Origin: Daldinia sp. FL1419
Lineage: Eukaryota; Ascomycota; Sordariomycetes; Xylariales; Hypoxylaceae
Length of the DNA: 64,000 nt
Direction: 5' to 3'
Assembly: GCA_025201765.1 (NCBI GenBank)
Contig: MU623458.1
Coordinates: forward strand, 1-64,000
In this document: positions 10,901-22,976 of the stretch, one piece after another
Position numbering within the stretch: the first letter of the stretch is position 1
How the letters are laid out: each line of letters begins with the position of its first letter
Program-made: the position numbers and the translations under genes
The notes under the pieces: generated by a model
Databases searched by the model: none
Seen by the model: only the letters and a program-made list of their open reading frames with translations
What the model was told of the DNA's origin: nothing

Positions 10901-12933
10901 AACGGTCGAGGTGGCATAATATTGCACGATGGAGAATACGACCGCTGGCATGTGGACGAGAAGGGAATGATTCGGGACGCCAAAACTGAAGGGGTAGGCA
11001 GCGGTTTAATGAAGAAAGTCGTGGAAATCGTTTCGAGGCAGCTTGCCGAGTCTTGTCATTGGGGCTCCGGTATATTGCGAAATGGAACGCTCGAGCTTCT
11101 AGTCTCACAGATCAATTACTTAGCGGCGGAGGGAGCACAAAACTATCCGGATATCGAGAACGCCCTTCGTGGATGGGTAAGTCAACCGTGGGAAGGCTCG
11201 AAGATCCTTCGCCTCGTGGAGCGTTCTATGAAAGTGATGGTGCGCCGTTGGTACTTAGATAAGTACATTCACAACCGCTCTTCACAGACAGGATACCCTC
11301 GGCTTAAGCTACCAGCTTCGCTAGCTGTTCCAGCAGCCCCGACAGTGCTTCCTTTTCATACCTTCACCTGCCCATTAACGGCGAAGGATATACGTATGAT
11401 CTCACAACGGAACGCCGCTAGGATATCATGCTCTACTTTAAAGTCACCGTGGCTTCCTAATTCCGTGTTTCCACCCCCTCCACCGCCCAGCCCGCAACTA
11501 AATATCGGATACGTATCATCCGACTTCAATAACCATCCACTCGCGCACCTGTATGTCCTGAGCCTTTCTCTATAGAATGTTGGTCTTTCCTGTTCCGCCA
11601 GCTAACTATATATAGCATGCAATCCGTGTTCGGATTTCACAATCCATCGCGAGCCAAAGCTTTCTGTTATGCCACTACAGCAAGCGATAAATCAATTCAT
11701 CGGTTGCAAATAGAGCGTGAAGCGCCTGTTTTTCGTGACGTGAGCAATTGGCCTTCAGAGAAGCTTGTGGAACAGATCGTCAAAGATGAGATTCATATAT
11801 TGGTTAATCTAAATGGCTACACCCGAGGTGCGAGGAATGAGATATTCGCAGCTCGGCCGGCACCAATCCAGATGTCTTTCATGGGATTCGCCGGTACCCT
11901 TGGGGCAGAATGGTGTGACTATATCTTGGCTGATAGAACCGCCATCCCCCCATCCACACTACGACCTATGAGGAACAATACAGAATTAGAGGACGTTTTC
12001 CAGGATGACGAGTTCAGCGAAACAGGAGACTGGATGTATTCCGAGAATATTGTATTTTGCCGCGATACCTTCTTCTGTTGTGACCACGCACAATCGTGTG
12101 ACTCGAGTGAAAGGAGCATGACGTGGGTTGGTGAGCAGCGACGCCGTTGGAATATGCGCAAGGAACTTTTCCCAAATCTTCCAGACGACACAATTATATT
12201 AGGAAACTTTAACCAGCTATATAAGGTATGTGCCTCTACAGCCATATGTTAACTCAAATAAGCAATGACTAACCATAGCTACTAGATTGACCCTTCCACA
12301 TTTCGCACGTGGTTGCGTATCCTTTCCAATGTCCCTAAAGCTATTTTGTGGCTGCTTAGATTCCCTGAACTGGGCGAGAGCAATTTGAAGAAAACGGCTA
12401 GGAACTGGGCCGGTGATGACGTGGCAAGCCGAATTATCTTCACAGATGTAGCGCCGAAGCAGCAACACATTTCCCGAGCGCGCATCTGCGACCTCTTCCT
12501 AGATACACCGGAGTGTAACGCGCACACGACAGCGGCGGACGTTTTATGGTCCAGTACCCCATTGCTAACCCTACCAAGATATCCATATAAGATGTGCTCC
12601 CGCATGGCAGCGTCGATTCTCAAAGGGGCGTTACCTAAAACACCAACCGGCGATGAGATAGCTCGGGAGCTGATTGCCTCGAATGACGCCGATTATGAAG
12701 CACTAGCCACTAGACTTGCGGGAGGCCTGTCTTATCGATACGTAGATGGAGGGTACTGCGAGGGGAGTGGGCGACTAGCCGATATGCGAAAGATTCTTTT
12801 TGACTCGAAGTGGAAATGCGCGCTCTTTAACACACGCAGATGGGTATCTGATTTAGAGTGGGCATACGAAGAAGCATGGCGGCGTTGGGTGGCTGGGGAA
12901 GGCGGCGACATCTATCTACCCATAGAGCAATAA
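7958..12933 (+). CDS. O-GlcNAc transferase-like protein (GT41, SPINDLY/OGT type)
   Basis: Four exons: 7958-9507, 9592-11550, 11616-12225 and 12286-12933, giving 1588 residues. The first half is a long low-complexity His/Pro/Ser-rich extension, followed by TPR-type helices (for example YEQSLEWFQRVISLDETHVE across the first junction, and the block encoded at about 10640-10860). The C-terminal third is a GT41 catalytic region: GYVSSDFNNHPLAHLMQSVF spans intron 2, NLNGYTRGARNEIFAARPAP follows, NFNQLYKIDPSTFRTWLRIL spans intron 3, and DLFLDTPECNAHTTAADVLW is near 12490-12545. The family moves GlcNAc (or fucose in SPY-type enzymes) from a nucleotide sugar to Ser/Thr of nucleocytoplasmic proteins. 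Introns are 84, 65 and 60 bp with gctaac/ctaac-type branch sites. The protein is longer than animal OGT because of the N-terminal extension. Sugar donor and start codon are inferred. Confidence 0.93.
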
Positions 12934-15900
12934 TGAGGTTTTTCAGAGATATGATTGGTCATCATAGCCTTCGGTCTCGCATTGGACATAGGCAGGGAAT
13001 GGATTCGGGAATATTCTCTACCGACTAAGGATGTTCATGGCATCGGACGTGGCACATCTCTTATGCCGCCTATCCGTTTAAGGAGCAGGGAGTTCCGGTG
13101 ACTTGAGAGAAGCCAAATATCTACCAGCTTGAAATTTTCAAGAGGGCTTCCAATTGCATGTTTGAACCTGAATTACGCCAAATTTGGACGAAGAATTCGA
13201 CGTTTTTATGATAGAACAGGTGGCGGACTCGGACCAAGTGCTGGTAGGGTTGCGTTACCTTTTGGGACAGAAATATGCAGTCGTTTCAGTAGCGACGGGC
13301 AGGGGCGTTTGGTATTATGGCAGCGTGAATTTTATTGGGTTATGCTGCTGATGGAATCTTGTAAATATACCCAGAGCTAATGCCCTTTCCATGGGGCAGG
13401 GCTAGTTATCTCGCTCAGTTATGAGTTCTTTTCTTTTCTCCATTTCTCATTTTATTCTCCTCTTATAGGAAAAAAAAAATTTTCACTTGTTTTACAGTTA
13501 ACTCGAAAAAAAAACCCCCCAGAAACAAGATGTCGTCTCCGTTTGTTATACGTAGAATATCCCTATACTAACCAAAAGCCTTTCAAGCTTTTGTAAACAC
13601 GGCAATTCCGTCCGCCAATTAAATACGTCGCAATTCATTCACAGCAAGCGGCTTAATGAGGATGTGGTTACGCAAAAGTAAGTGAGACGCAAGTAAGATG
13701 TAAGTGAGGTATGAGTTAGATATATGTTGAGCAGTCGGGCAATATGTGGTCCCCCGAAGTACCTAGGTATGCAATCTACTTCTTAAGGTAAATACATACC
13801 TGCTAATGGAAATATGCCGACTCGTCCTAGTTCGTTGGCCTCTTTTTTTCCTTTGGTCTTGGTAGTGGTGGGGGGGGTGAAATGGTTTCAGCCGGCGAAG
13901 AACGAAGATGGGGTGCGGCTGAGCGTTAGTTAGGCAGGAAATGTTTTCAACGGTCACGATGTCTAAAGCACTATCGACAGAATAATCAAGGGAGGCCCCA
14001 GCAGACCCGAGATGCTAGACTCGCTTGGCTTTACCGTTTTAAGGTGACAAGTGGAAAAGGGCTCGACAATTGGGTCCTAGCGAATCAGTAAAAACAAGGC
14101 AGAGAAAGGCAGACAGCTTAATTTAAAATCTATTACGAGTACCTATATGGCGTAGAATTAGATAGTTAGGTACATACCTTGGGTAACCATCTAGGTTAGT
14201 TAGAGTATTATAGGTATATTCTTTGTGTTCCTGTTTGAAAATAGAGACTTGAACAGCTAAGTAGATGCAGTGAAGAACTTTATATAATAAATTCATTAGT
14301 ACGCTAGGAAAGAATAATATTGTACATGGTGATTGCCGGGCCAGCGGGGGGCTCCTTCAGCCATATTGAAGTTTCAGCCGGTGAAGATGGGATCCCAAGT
14401 CAATGGATCGCTGGAGAAGCCACGCTACGCAGATCGTCACCCTAACGAACTTTAAACGGCGCGGGTCACGCTGATCGTTTTTATGAAGTACCGATACTCG
14501 AGATATATACAAGCGATTCTTATACCATTTGAATATAAAAATGAGGTACAGAGCAGGGGGTTGGAATGCAAAAGGAACAAACTTGCTAGGACCCCCTGTC
14601 GGATCTGGGGTTCGCGCATACCAGGTATGATGAACATACTTAGACATATCAATATGTACGTACATATTTCATATAAAGTAGGTACACGTATATATACGTA
14701 TGTTGTAAACGGGTGGTATATTATATTGTGGCTATCTGTGGTCGTGTGGTCTGGATAGTTGGTCGTTTTGATGGGTTGAATAAAGGGGGGCGGATATCTG
14801 CGAAACAAATCACCTTGATCTAAACCTCACTCGGCATCTGCCATCTTAAATCGGAAGTCCGTGAGCCTCGTGGTTCTCCACCAACCCAGGAACTGAGTTT
14901 TCATTTGGTCTATCCTTTTTTTTTTTTTTTTTTTTTTTGGCATCCCATTTTTCACTCTAACCTAGCCTATTGAAGTTTTTAAAACGGACCCAAGTTTGTT
15001 TATCGGATGGTCCACGGGGGAACTGGCTACCTGCTTTATGACGACTTCTGCTCATAGTCTACTCATATGTAGTCTAGTCAGTCCCTAGGTTAGGTAATTT
15101 AGATATTCCGTCACTCTTTCGAGGTAACGAGTACGGTAAGTCACGCAGAGAAGGACGCTATGGAATATACCCAACATGAAAAAGAAAGGGAAAAGAGGGA
15201 GGATATAAGAGAACGCAATGACAAAATAAAAATAAAGGAATGTATACAAGAATAAAGAATGAAATATGGTAAATGAGGGAAAAGGAAGGAAGTGAAGGTA
15301 TTTTGCAACTGTACGAATCCCCCCCCTCGTCCCATCCCCCGCTACGTTGAACTGTTGAATCTGTTGGACTACGTTGACCGCGGATATGGGGCAACCCCCT
15401 TATCCACATACTATCTACGTATTATGGGTATTACGCCTACTTTTATGGCCTTATACCTACATTTACCTGACGCCAGAGGCGGTAGCTGGTGATTTATTTA
15501 TTTCTTTTTTATTTCTTTTTTTTTCCTGCTCTTTGCCCACATTGCTTTTTAACGCGTGTTTTTTGCTTGAGCTGTAGGCTAAAGAACACACGTAGCACGA
15601 ACCTTGAACCTTGGGGAGAACATTAACTTGGTTCAGGCGAATCAGCTACCTGATCAACGAAAAAAAAATATGATACACTTACACGCCTCCGTCAGCTAAG
15701 TACATACATGTGCGTATTTTACTAGTAAAATAACTACATATGTACATACCTATACATACATATACATACAATACATCATAATGTGGATTATGTATGGCGT
15801 CCAAGTACATGTCTACCTACATGTAAGTAGTTATCTCAAGGCAGGATCAGATGGGGAAAGAAAACATTGTTTGATACGTACCGGACGAACACTTTACATG

Positions 15901-15977
15901 TAGCTGTTGAGGAAGCTGATGAGGAAGGATGTGGGTCTCTTAAGGACTTACAGATCTACACCCGCCCACAGTGTATT

Positions 15978-16083
15978 ACGCCGCCGCTACTGCCGTCACT
16001 TTTGTTACTGCTGTTGTTACTATTACTGTTACTACTGCTTTCGCTGCTACTGCTGCCGCTGCCGCTTCTACTGCTACTGATAT
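15978..16083 (+). repeat. Imperfect triplet repeat (GCT/ACT/GTT)
   Basis: About 35 consecutive triplets of the type gct, act, gtt, gcc. The frames opened through it (15867-16148 and 15971-16558) are poly-Leu or Ala/Thr runs, which is a by-product of the repeat rather than evidence of a protein. Confidence 0.75.
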
Positions 16084-16323
16084 TCATGTGCTCGGTCGTG
16101 CTTACTCTATCTATTCGGTTTCACCTGCTCCAGTTTACTCTATTCTAGCTCTGTTCTACATACATCTTCGTACACATGCCTTCTCTCCTCAACCAACTTG
16201 GTTTAATATTGTACCATCTCGGCCCCTATCCCCGCCTCTTAATTCGTTTAACTTCACTCCTAATATACGTCCCATACATACATCCATCCTCTTCTATTCT
16301 GTGCTCTCGTCTCTCTTCCCTCC

Positions 16324-16373
16324 CTTCATCTTCATCTTCACCTTCACCTTCACCTTCACCTTCACCTTCACCT
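16324..16373 (+). repeat. Hexanucleotide repeat (CTTCAC)n
   Basis: About eight units of cttcac/cttcat run in tandem about 550 bp upstream of the Myb gene. On this strand it is a pyrimidine-rich tract. Confidence 0.85.
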
Positions 16374-16922
16374 TTACTCTCTACCCAACACATACAATCT
16401 ATCCTAGTCCGTATCGAATTTATCCCCGGTATCACTCCGTATGGCACTACTTGCCGCTGCTGAAATCTATACAAGGCCTTCACCATCCGCAATTATCAAA
16501 GCAGCCTCGGCCTTTCAGCTATATTCCTGATCTACGTCGACGGGAAGCCAAGTTTTAGCTTCTCGTAGTTTCTATGACTGTAAATTTATAATCATAATTC
16601 GACGCTCTCGGGCGGCTCGGACAACTGGAAGTCAAAACTCGAAAGAAGCTAATAGGGCATTGGTGATCAAGGCAGTGGTTTCTACTGTTATCGAAGTTAT
16701 GGTTTAAGAACGGGGTCGATGGCCATCCTTCCAGCGATTCGGCTATCGCTTTCACTGATATATCCTCACGCAGTATCCTCCATAACTAGTTATACTTTCC
16801 CCTGCTGTACAAGTCTCTCGTTTATCTAACCCATCGCATCACACTACTGTGTAGCTCATCCCTACCCCTCGCTTTGCTGTTATCATTCCCCTATTTATAT
16901 GTTCCTTGATTATCTCGTCGCC

Positions 16923-18074
16923 ATGTCTCGGCGGGGCCCTTGGACACATCGCGAAGATGAGATACTGAAGGAGATCGTCGAACAGCAAGGTGCCTTGAAC
17001 TGGGTTAAAATAGCACAGCGCGTACAAACAAGGTCGCCAAAACAGTGTAGGGAACGCTATCATCAGAATCTGAAGCCCGGCCTCAATCACAGTCCCATCA
17101 CACCTGAAGAAGGGGCTATAATTGAGAAAATGGTTTGCTCGATGGGAAAGCGTTGGGCCGAGATTGCTAGGGCTCTGAATAATCGAAGCGATAACGCAGT
17201 CAAGAACTGGTGGAACGGCAGTATGAACCGCCGACAGCGCCTGATGCGTAGAGCTACTGAAAACCACTATGCTAGAGTTCATAGCCTAAATACCCTTGGC
17301 ATGTCTGTACCGGAGCGGTCGCAGGCTCCATCATACCATTATCAAGATTCACGCCGCCGCCACTCGCACTCAAGCTACCCAAGTTGCTCGCCCCACGGCA
17401 ATCACGGACATGACGAATATCGTGAACAACAGCCTACACACTTCCGCGAGGCCACTAACACATCACGCCCAGCATTTCCTTCTGACTATCCCCCCGCCTA
17501 TCAAATCAGTCGCCATTCCGTCGATCATTCTAACTACGGCATGACCTCTCCGCATAACTATCAACACCGTCTGGCTCGTTCTTGGGACGGTTACTCGGAT
17601 ATATCAGGACTTCCGTCGCCTTCTACGACTTTATCATCCCCCATCGAGCCTCTGGAACCGCCTGCTCCTAATACACCATGGGAACGGGGACATGGCCTGG
17701 CGAGCCGCTCTATACAAGGTGCTAGCCACTCCGAAGAGCCTCTTATAGAGTTGCCGCCATTACGGCTTAGGGATTCACTCTCGCCGCCACGTGAAATTCA
17801 AGCCTCAACCCTCAGTCATGATTTAATATCAAGGACGGATGATATTCATGCAAACGAGACACGACTACCGCCAATTGATGAATACATGTTAATGACGGGG
17901 TATGGGGAGCCTAATCAGCCATTGCGCGCGGTGTCTGCCGCCTTGCCACGCCACTTGACACGACATCCAGTACAACACAGTCCAGGGTTAAGACCTCCAT
18001 CTTCACACCACTCCCCATATTCACAGCATGGGGATAGATACCACAGGACGGACCTTCAGTTCCTAGCTCGCTGA
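16923..18074 (+). CDS. FlbD/RCA-1-like Myb transcription factor
   Basis: A single exon of 383 residues. Two consecutive Myb repeats lie within the first ~105 residues: the first from GPWTHREDEIL to SPKQCRERYHQNLKPGLNH, the second from SPITPEEGAIIEKM through GKRWAEIARALNNRSDNAVK and NWWNGSMNRRQR. The spaced tryptophans and the SPKQCRERYHQNLKP and NRSDNAVKNWWNGSMNRR strings are characteristic of the fungal FlbD/RCA-1 family, nuclear DNA-binding regulators of asexual development in Aspergillus. The rest is Ser/Pro/His-rich and probably disordered. An in-frame ATG at 16899 would add eight residues; 16923 is preferred because its context (gtcgccATGtct) is better and the protein then begins MSRRGPW. 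It may be a paralogue rather than the FlbD orthologue. Confidence 0.88.
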   Translation: MSRRGPWTHREDEILKEIVEQQGALNWVKIAQRVQTRSPKQCRERYHQNLKPGLNHSPITPEEGAIIEKMVCSMGKRWAEIARALNNRSDNAVKNWWNGSMNRRQRLMRRATENHYARVHSLNTLGMSVPERSQAPSYHYQDSRRRHSHSSYPSCSPHGNHGHDEYREQQPTHFREATNTSRPAFPSDYPPAYQISRHSVDHSNYGMTSPHNYQHRLARSWDGYSDISGLPSPSTTLSSPIEPLEPPAPNTPWERGHGLASRSIQGASHSEEPLIELPPLRLRDSLSPPREIQASTLSHDLISRTDDIHANETRLPPIDEYMLMTGYGEPNQPLRAVSAALPRHLTRHPVQHSPGLRPPSSHHSPYSQHGDRYHRTDLQFLAR

Positions 18075-20083
18075 GTATATATGACTATTTAAAAGTACAC
18101 CTACTGGGATTCGATTCACGAATTGGGAATAACTAACTACTTCTATATGGAGTGGTACAAAAGGTGGACTTATCAGCGCGCAGGTAAAGAAAAAGGATGA
18201 TTTAGCAAGACATGCTGTCGAACGGGACGTTAATATAGCAAGGAGTGATTGGGCGTTGACGTTGATGTTAATGTTGGTGCTTGAGAGCATGGATTTTCTA
18301 ATACTACTAGACGGTTGGGTACATTTATTTGGGATGTGTCCCTCCCTTGGGGTGACCGGCGTTGGGCAGCGATGGGTTTCGAATGTGCCTTTACTATATA
18401 TGGCCATTTTTTTCACGAGATTCATGCATATATGTGATAGATAAGATAGGAAGGATGCTTAGGAATACTATGGTAGAAGGCTATTTGGGTAGTTTCTTGG
18501 AAAACGTTAGGGTTGTAGTCAACCTTATTATTTGGGACTATTATTTGGATGAATTAGACAAGAAGTCGGGTCCCGGGGAACCTTGGGATTACTAGTAGAT
18601 CTTCTCTTCAGATCTTCTTTCTCAATTCCAACTTCTTTAACTAATTCGGTCCGATACTACAACGCAACGAGTTATATGATATATTCGCACAGCATCACTA
18701 TACACGCACTATGATGGTGCTACATAACTTGGATACAATCAATTAACAATGTCGATACGACTGAAGACGTTTTATCAACATGATTCTTATTTCATTCCAG
18801 CTCTCTTTATTAACTTATAGTATCTAAGCAGGGTTAACTGTGGACCGAACAAGCACGGAGGGTTCACGGGATACTGAACCACTGGGTCAAATGAACTGTG
18901 TGGGACGGCCCCCTCTCAAAGAGTAAAACTACCCTTCAACGGTGGCCGAGATGCCGTGGCCCTTGATCCTTCCGCTTCACGAGTAAAAACCGGTCAACAA
19001 GACTCGATGATGCCGTGAAACGCACCAAGTCTAGCAAAGGAAGAAGGCCATTGTAATCCCTATGATGGAAGTTGTTTTGTCTCGATGTCTCTCCGAGATC
19101 AACAGTGAAGCGGACGTTATAGAATGGTTTCAGGGTTTACCCCTATTGTGAGGGTCTGCTTTGCGGCATACCAGGAAAGTGTTACAATGGGTGAGATGGT
19201 AAATATGCCCGAGGGCGGCGGGTATTGGCTGCCAAGTTGCCTTTTCCCTGGGTAAGGCGTAGATGAAGGACAATAATATGAACGTTGCCGCCTAAGTCCG
19301 AGCCAGCCGGTACACAAGGGAGGGACCCCCCTTGTTTGGTTCGACCAACCAGCCGGTGGTATCATGTTGCAGATCTATGATCCTACTGCATACGCTTTGC
19401 TGCTCTATCTCCAGTCGTCCATCTTGTGTATCCTTCGTCCTAACCCCGGAGAGATGGAGTTGGTTAGTGGCAAACTGGTGACAACGATCGAGCGTTACAA
19501 CGAGGAGAAAAAGAAAAGAGAACGATCACTAGGCAGACTGCGGGATGGATGCACACATATATCGAGTATGGTTGTGTATTCCAGGGCGTCTGTATCGTCA
19601 GCCACATACTCGATCCGAGTGCTATCGTCGCCCACCCAATGCCCTTACATTATCAGATACACGCTCTATATACCAAAACGTTCGCTGATACATGAATACT
19701 TGTAGCCAGGCGCTCATAATCACGCGCCCTTTACTCCCCCTCAACCCTCTTCCCCATTAACATTGGCGTTTGCCGGCAAATCATCAATTTGGCGGGAAAC
19801 GGCCGCCACCACAACGCATACGCCTTGGGGAATCAGGGCTGTAGGATACCTATTGTTCATCAAGGAGGGGTTTTCAACGGCGAAGTAATAACCTACCCGC
19901 ATATTGTACGAGGAAACAGGCGATGAGGATCTCGCCAACCTGCCCTCCTCTATTACAAACAAGGCTACCTATACATATGCACATGCATGTGTAAGTACTT
20001 ACTACTATCCACGTATGATAGTTCCATGCGGCCAGCCGCTCCCTTGCAGACCGCTCTGTGCGGAAAAATCAGAAACCCGTCTG

Positions 20084-20084
<1 letters not shown>

Positions 20085-20120
<36 letters not shown>
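20085..20120 (+). repeat. T36 homopolymer
   Basis: An uninterrupted run of 36 T, followed by 'cttcttctttctctcg'. On the minus strand it is poly-A; no retroelement body could be recognised next to it. Length is prone to sequencing error. Confidence 0.8.
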
Positions 20121-20599
20121 CTTCTTCTTTCTCTCGAAGACAGGACAAGCTTAAACTCAGGCATTTGCACCAACGAGGCAATCCAGGATGAGCCGGTTAG
20201 GGAGTGATGAATAATAGGATGTGTACACCGCAAATTAGCCGCGCGACAAGGACATGGGGATGAAGGAAGTAACACTATCTGTTCAATAATGTGGATTGCG
20301 GAAAGATCCTCGCCCCCCTTTTCTGTCTCTCTCCCTCTCGGCTACCTCCCGGTTGATGGGATTCCGACCGTTTGACTGTTGGAGGAGAGTGTTACCGGCA
20401 GCCTGGTACTGACGAGCTGGCGCAGGGATCTCTATGCCTACATGGTTTATACATGACCTCGTACATACAGCTACGTTACGCGCGTGACGAGACGGCCATG
20501 TGAGTTTAAAGGTTGAGCTTTGGCTGGGGTTGATGTTAGGTAGTCTTGGCTAGGCGTGCGTGATCCGTGGTCCTGTCGGTACTTGAAAATGGTTATTGC

Positions 20600-20667
20600 A
20601 TCATTATCATTATCATCATCATCGTCATCATCATCATCATCATCACCATCATCGCTATCATCGCTAC
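20600..20667 (+). repeat. TCA/TCG triplet microsatellite
   Basis: An array of tca units with tta, tcg and cca variants. It produces a poly-Asp frame on the minus strand and a poly-Ser frame on the plus strand, neither of which has other support as a gene. Confidence 0.8.
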
Positions 20668-21904
20668 CATCTAGACTCAACAAATATATGCGCATCCGTA
20701 TACCTATCTGCCCGCATATGTCTTCATATATGCCTTAACCTAGGTCCTAGGTAGGTGCCCATGCATACAGGGTACAGATATAAATTGGGTTGTTATATTT
20801 ATAAGTTATAGCCGTAGGTAACCTTAATATTCTTAGGTCGCCGATGTGATGCAAGATTCGCGTGCTAGAGATTGTCCTACGCATCATGCCGCTGGGGGCG
20901 CGATATATTGGATGCTATATTGTATTTAATACCTCTATTTTACTTCTTCTCTCTTTTTTTGGCTACTCAATCTATAAAATACGCACGTTGTCTAGCCTCA
21001 TACACACGGACATACCGTTCCGAGACAAGAAGAATTCGCTGAAGAGACATACTTGATTACTAATTATAAAATCGACAATGGAATTCTAAAGACGGCGAAG
21101 AAATGCGCACAGGAAAATAATACCCAATAATAATAGTTAATACCTAATAACGAGAGAAGAGATAGGGACCCCATAATAAAGCGCTTTCTCCGATCTCCGC
21201 AGGGTACACAGGCCCGGAGATCTGGTTCAGCTACGCTCGGTTATCGAGAACCGAACCCCAAGTTGAAAGTATCAAAGTACATTCATTCCCCCGTTTCATT
21301 CCCCCGTCCTCCCAATTACATACAATGGGATTATATTGCGAATTAAAAACAGGTACATGCCCCCAGGCAGGTACCTAAGTTAGGACGTAGGTGTCACATA
21401 TCATAATCCAATCTACGTACGCACATACAATAATCTACATACGCGTTCCTTGGCAGTTGGACGCCAACGGCAAATCGTCATCATTCATCATCATGACTTT
21501 GGACCTTGGTAGTTTTACCAGAAACGACCGGGGAAAAAAGGTTGTCGATCTGAGAAGCTGCACGAGGAGAGGAAAAAGAAAACAACGGCAAGTACTAGAT
21601 GGGTTAGTTGGTACAGTACATAGGTAATTACATGAAACATGGGTGATGGGTACCTAATAAAGAAGGTACAATACAGTAGCTTGGGATACCTACTTATCAC
21701 ATGCCTAAGAATAGGTAGGATTTACAGAAAAGATAGGTACCTAGGTACTTAAGGTTAGTTATTAGATACCTACCTAGGTAAGGTTTAAATTCATAAAATC
21801 CCATCTTGATAATAATTATAATTATAATAATACCAAGACCTCAAGATTGACCTCAAGATTAAGCTCAAGATTAAGCTCACCGTCTTACAGGAATTCTATA
21901 GAAA

Positions 21905-22014
21905 ACAACAACAACAACAACAACAACCACGGCGACAACGACGACGACGACGCACATTGCACACTTATCACCACCACCGCCACCACCACCACCACACAAC
22001 ACAACACAACACAG
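21905..22014 (+). repeat. Compound microsatellite (CAA)n-(GAC)n-(CAC)n-(ACACA)n
   Basis: Successive short arrays of caa, gac, cac and 'acaac' units. The open frames through it (poly-Asn, poly-His, poly-Leu) are artefacts of the repeat. Confidence 0.8.
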
Positions 22015-22976
22015 CACGACCGTCCAAGACACGATCCCAACCCATACGTCTCGGGAAAAACCGGTCGACGTTGACTCTTTCTATATCCATGTCTCAGTTC
22101 CATCTCCGTCCCCTTGTGCACCGGGTACCGTACCAAATAACAACCACTGTCTCGACCAACCGAGGAGCCTCTGATCTCGGAAGCCACTCCGTCCAATGCA
22201 ACCGCTCGGATCTCCCTCTTGGCCCTGAAGATCTCCCTTTCCCCCCCAAGGATCCATTCATCGTATGTACTCGGCAGGAAAAAATTCCCCCCAAAATTTT
22301 TAAGCTTCGCCGTACTAATTAATTAATGTCATACATGGCCCCTTTTCCTTTCGTCCTTTGCTCACCGGCTTCTTGACCTCCCGGCCAAAAACCCACTTCT
22401 TCTTCTCCTCCTTCTCCTTCCTCTTCTTCTCTCATACTTGTATGCTAGGGATGTACGAGGAGATGGAGTAGCCATGAGCGCATAGTACACGTACGTAAGG
22501 AGGCCCATGCGGCTTATACATACATACTTAGTTTTTAGTCATAAAAGGCGTCCGGTCTAGACGGCACCGTAGGATTGCGGGAAGAGTTCAATAGACAAAA
22601 ACGAATGCATGTGTAAAACACCCCGGCTGCTTACAAGTCAAGCTTATTTCCCCCCTCATCACCTGTACGTGTGTACGGGAAAGAGCCCGAAGCCCGGGGC
22701 CTCGAGGCCGTCAACTCGATATACCCACGGACAGATAGATTTCTCTTAAGATGTCACGACCTCCGTCTGGAAACTGCTGCACAGGCATTAATTGCCTCAT
22801 TCTATTAAACGATACACGATGTAGCGTCTCTTGCATTATGGCATTGGTCCCTGGCCTCACCGTTATTCACGTCTATAGTAATCGTGCTAGTTCTCACACT
22901 ATTCGCTGTTTTCACTCCCCGGTGTCTGCGAGGACATCTGACGCCTCCTAGTCATTTCAAATGCCGAGCTAGGACT

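Larger units (their letters stand above)
12934..16922. other. Intergenic region, 4 kb, with simple repeats
   Basis: No open frame here looks like a gene. The short frames are low-complexity or lack family resemblance. The stretch holds homopolymers (T-run at about 14920-14938), TACCTAGGTA-like motifs (about 13758-13769), a CTG/ACT triplet-rich block (15978-16083) and a CTTCAC hexamer repeat (16324-16373). The last 300 bases are C/T-rich leader-like sequence for the Myb gene. Confidence 0.6.
18075..22976. other. Intergenic region, 4.9 kb, repeat-rich, no credible gene
   Basis: Open frames here are short and mostly follow microsatellites. Visible elements are a T-run of 36 (20085-20120), a TCA/TCG triplet repeat (20600-20667), a mixed CAA/GAC/CAC repeat (21905-22014), clustered TACCTAGGTA-like motifs (21735-21780), and two neighbouring hairpins around 21195-21255. 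No tRNA or protein family is recognised. Confidence 0.6.

Noticed and set aside
13129..13380. 83-codon plus-strand frame after the OGT gene
   Set aside because: The first codon is not ATG, there is no recognisable motif, and it lies where the OGT 3' UTR is expected.
15867..16558. Plus-strand frames of 93 and 195 codons
   Set aside because: They are driven by triplet and hexamer repeats (poly-Leu, Ala/Thr, Phe-Thr runs), have no family resemblance and no splice partners.
20085..20120. T36 run as the poly-A tail of a minus-strand retroelement
   Set aside because: No retroelement body or target duplication could be recognised next to it; a simple homopolymer is the more cautious reading.
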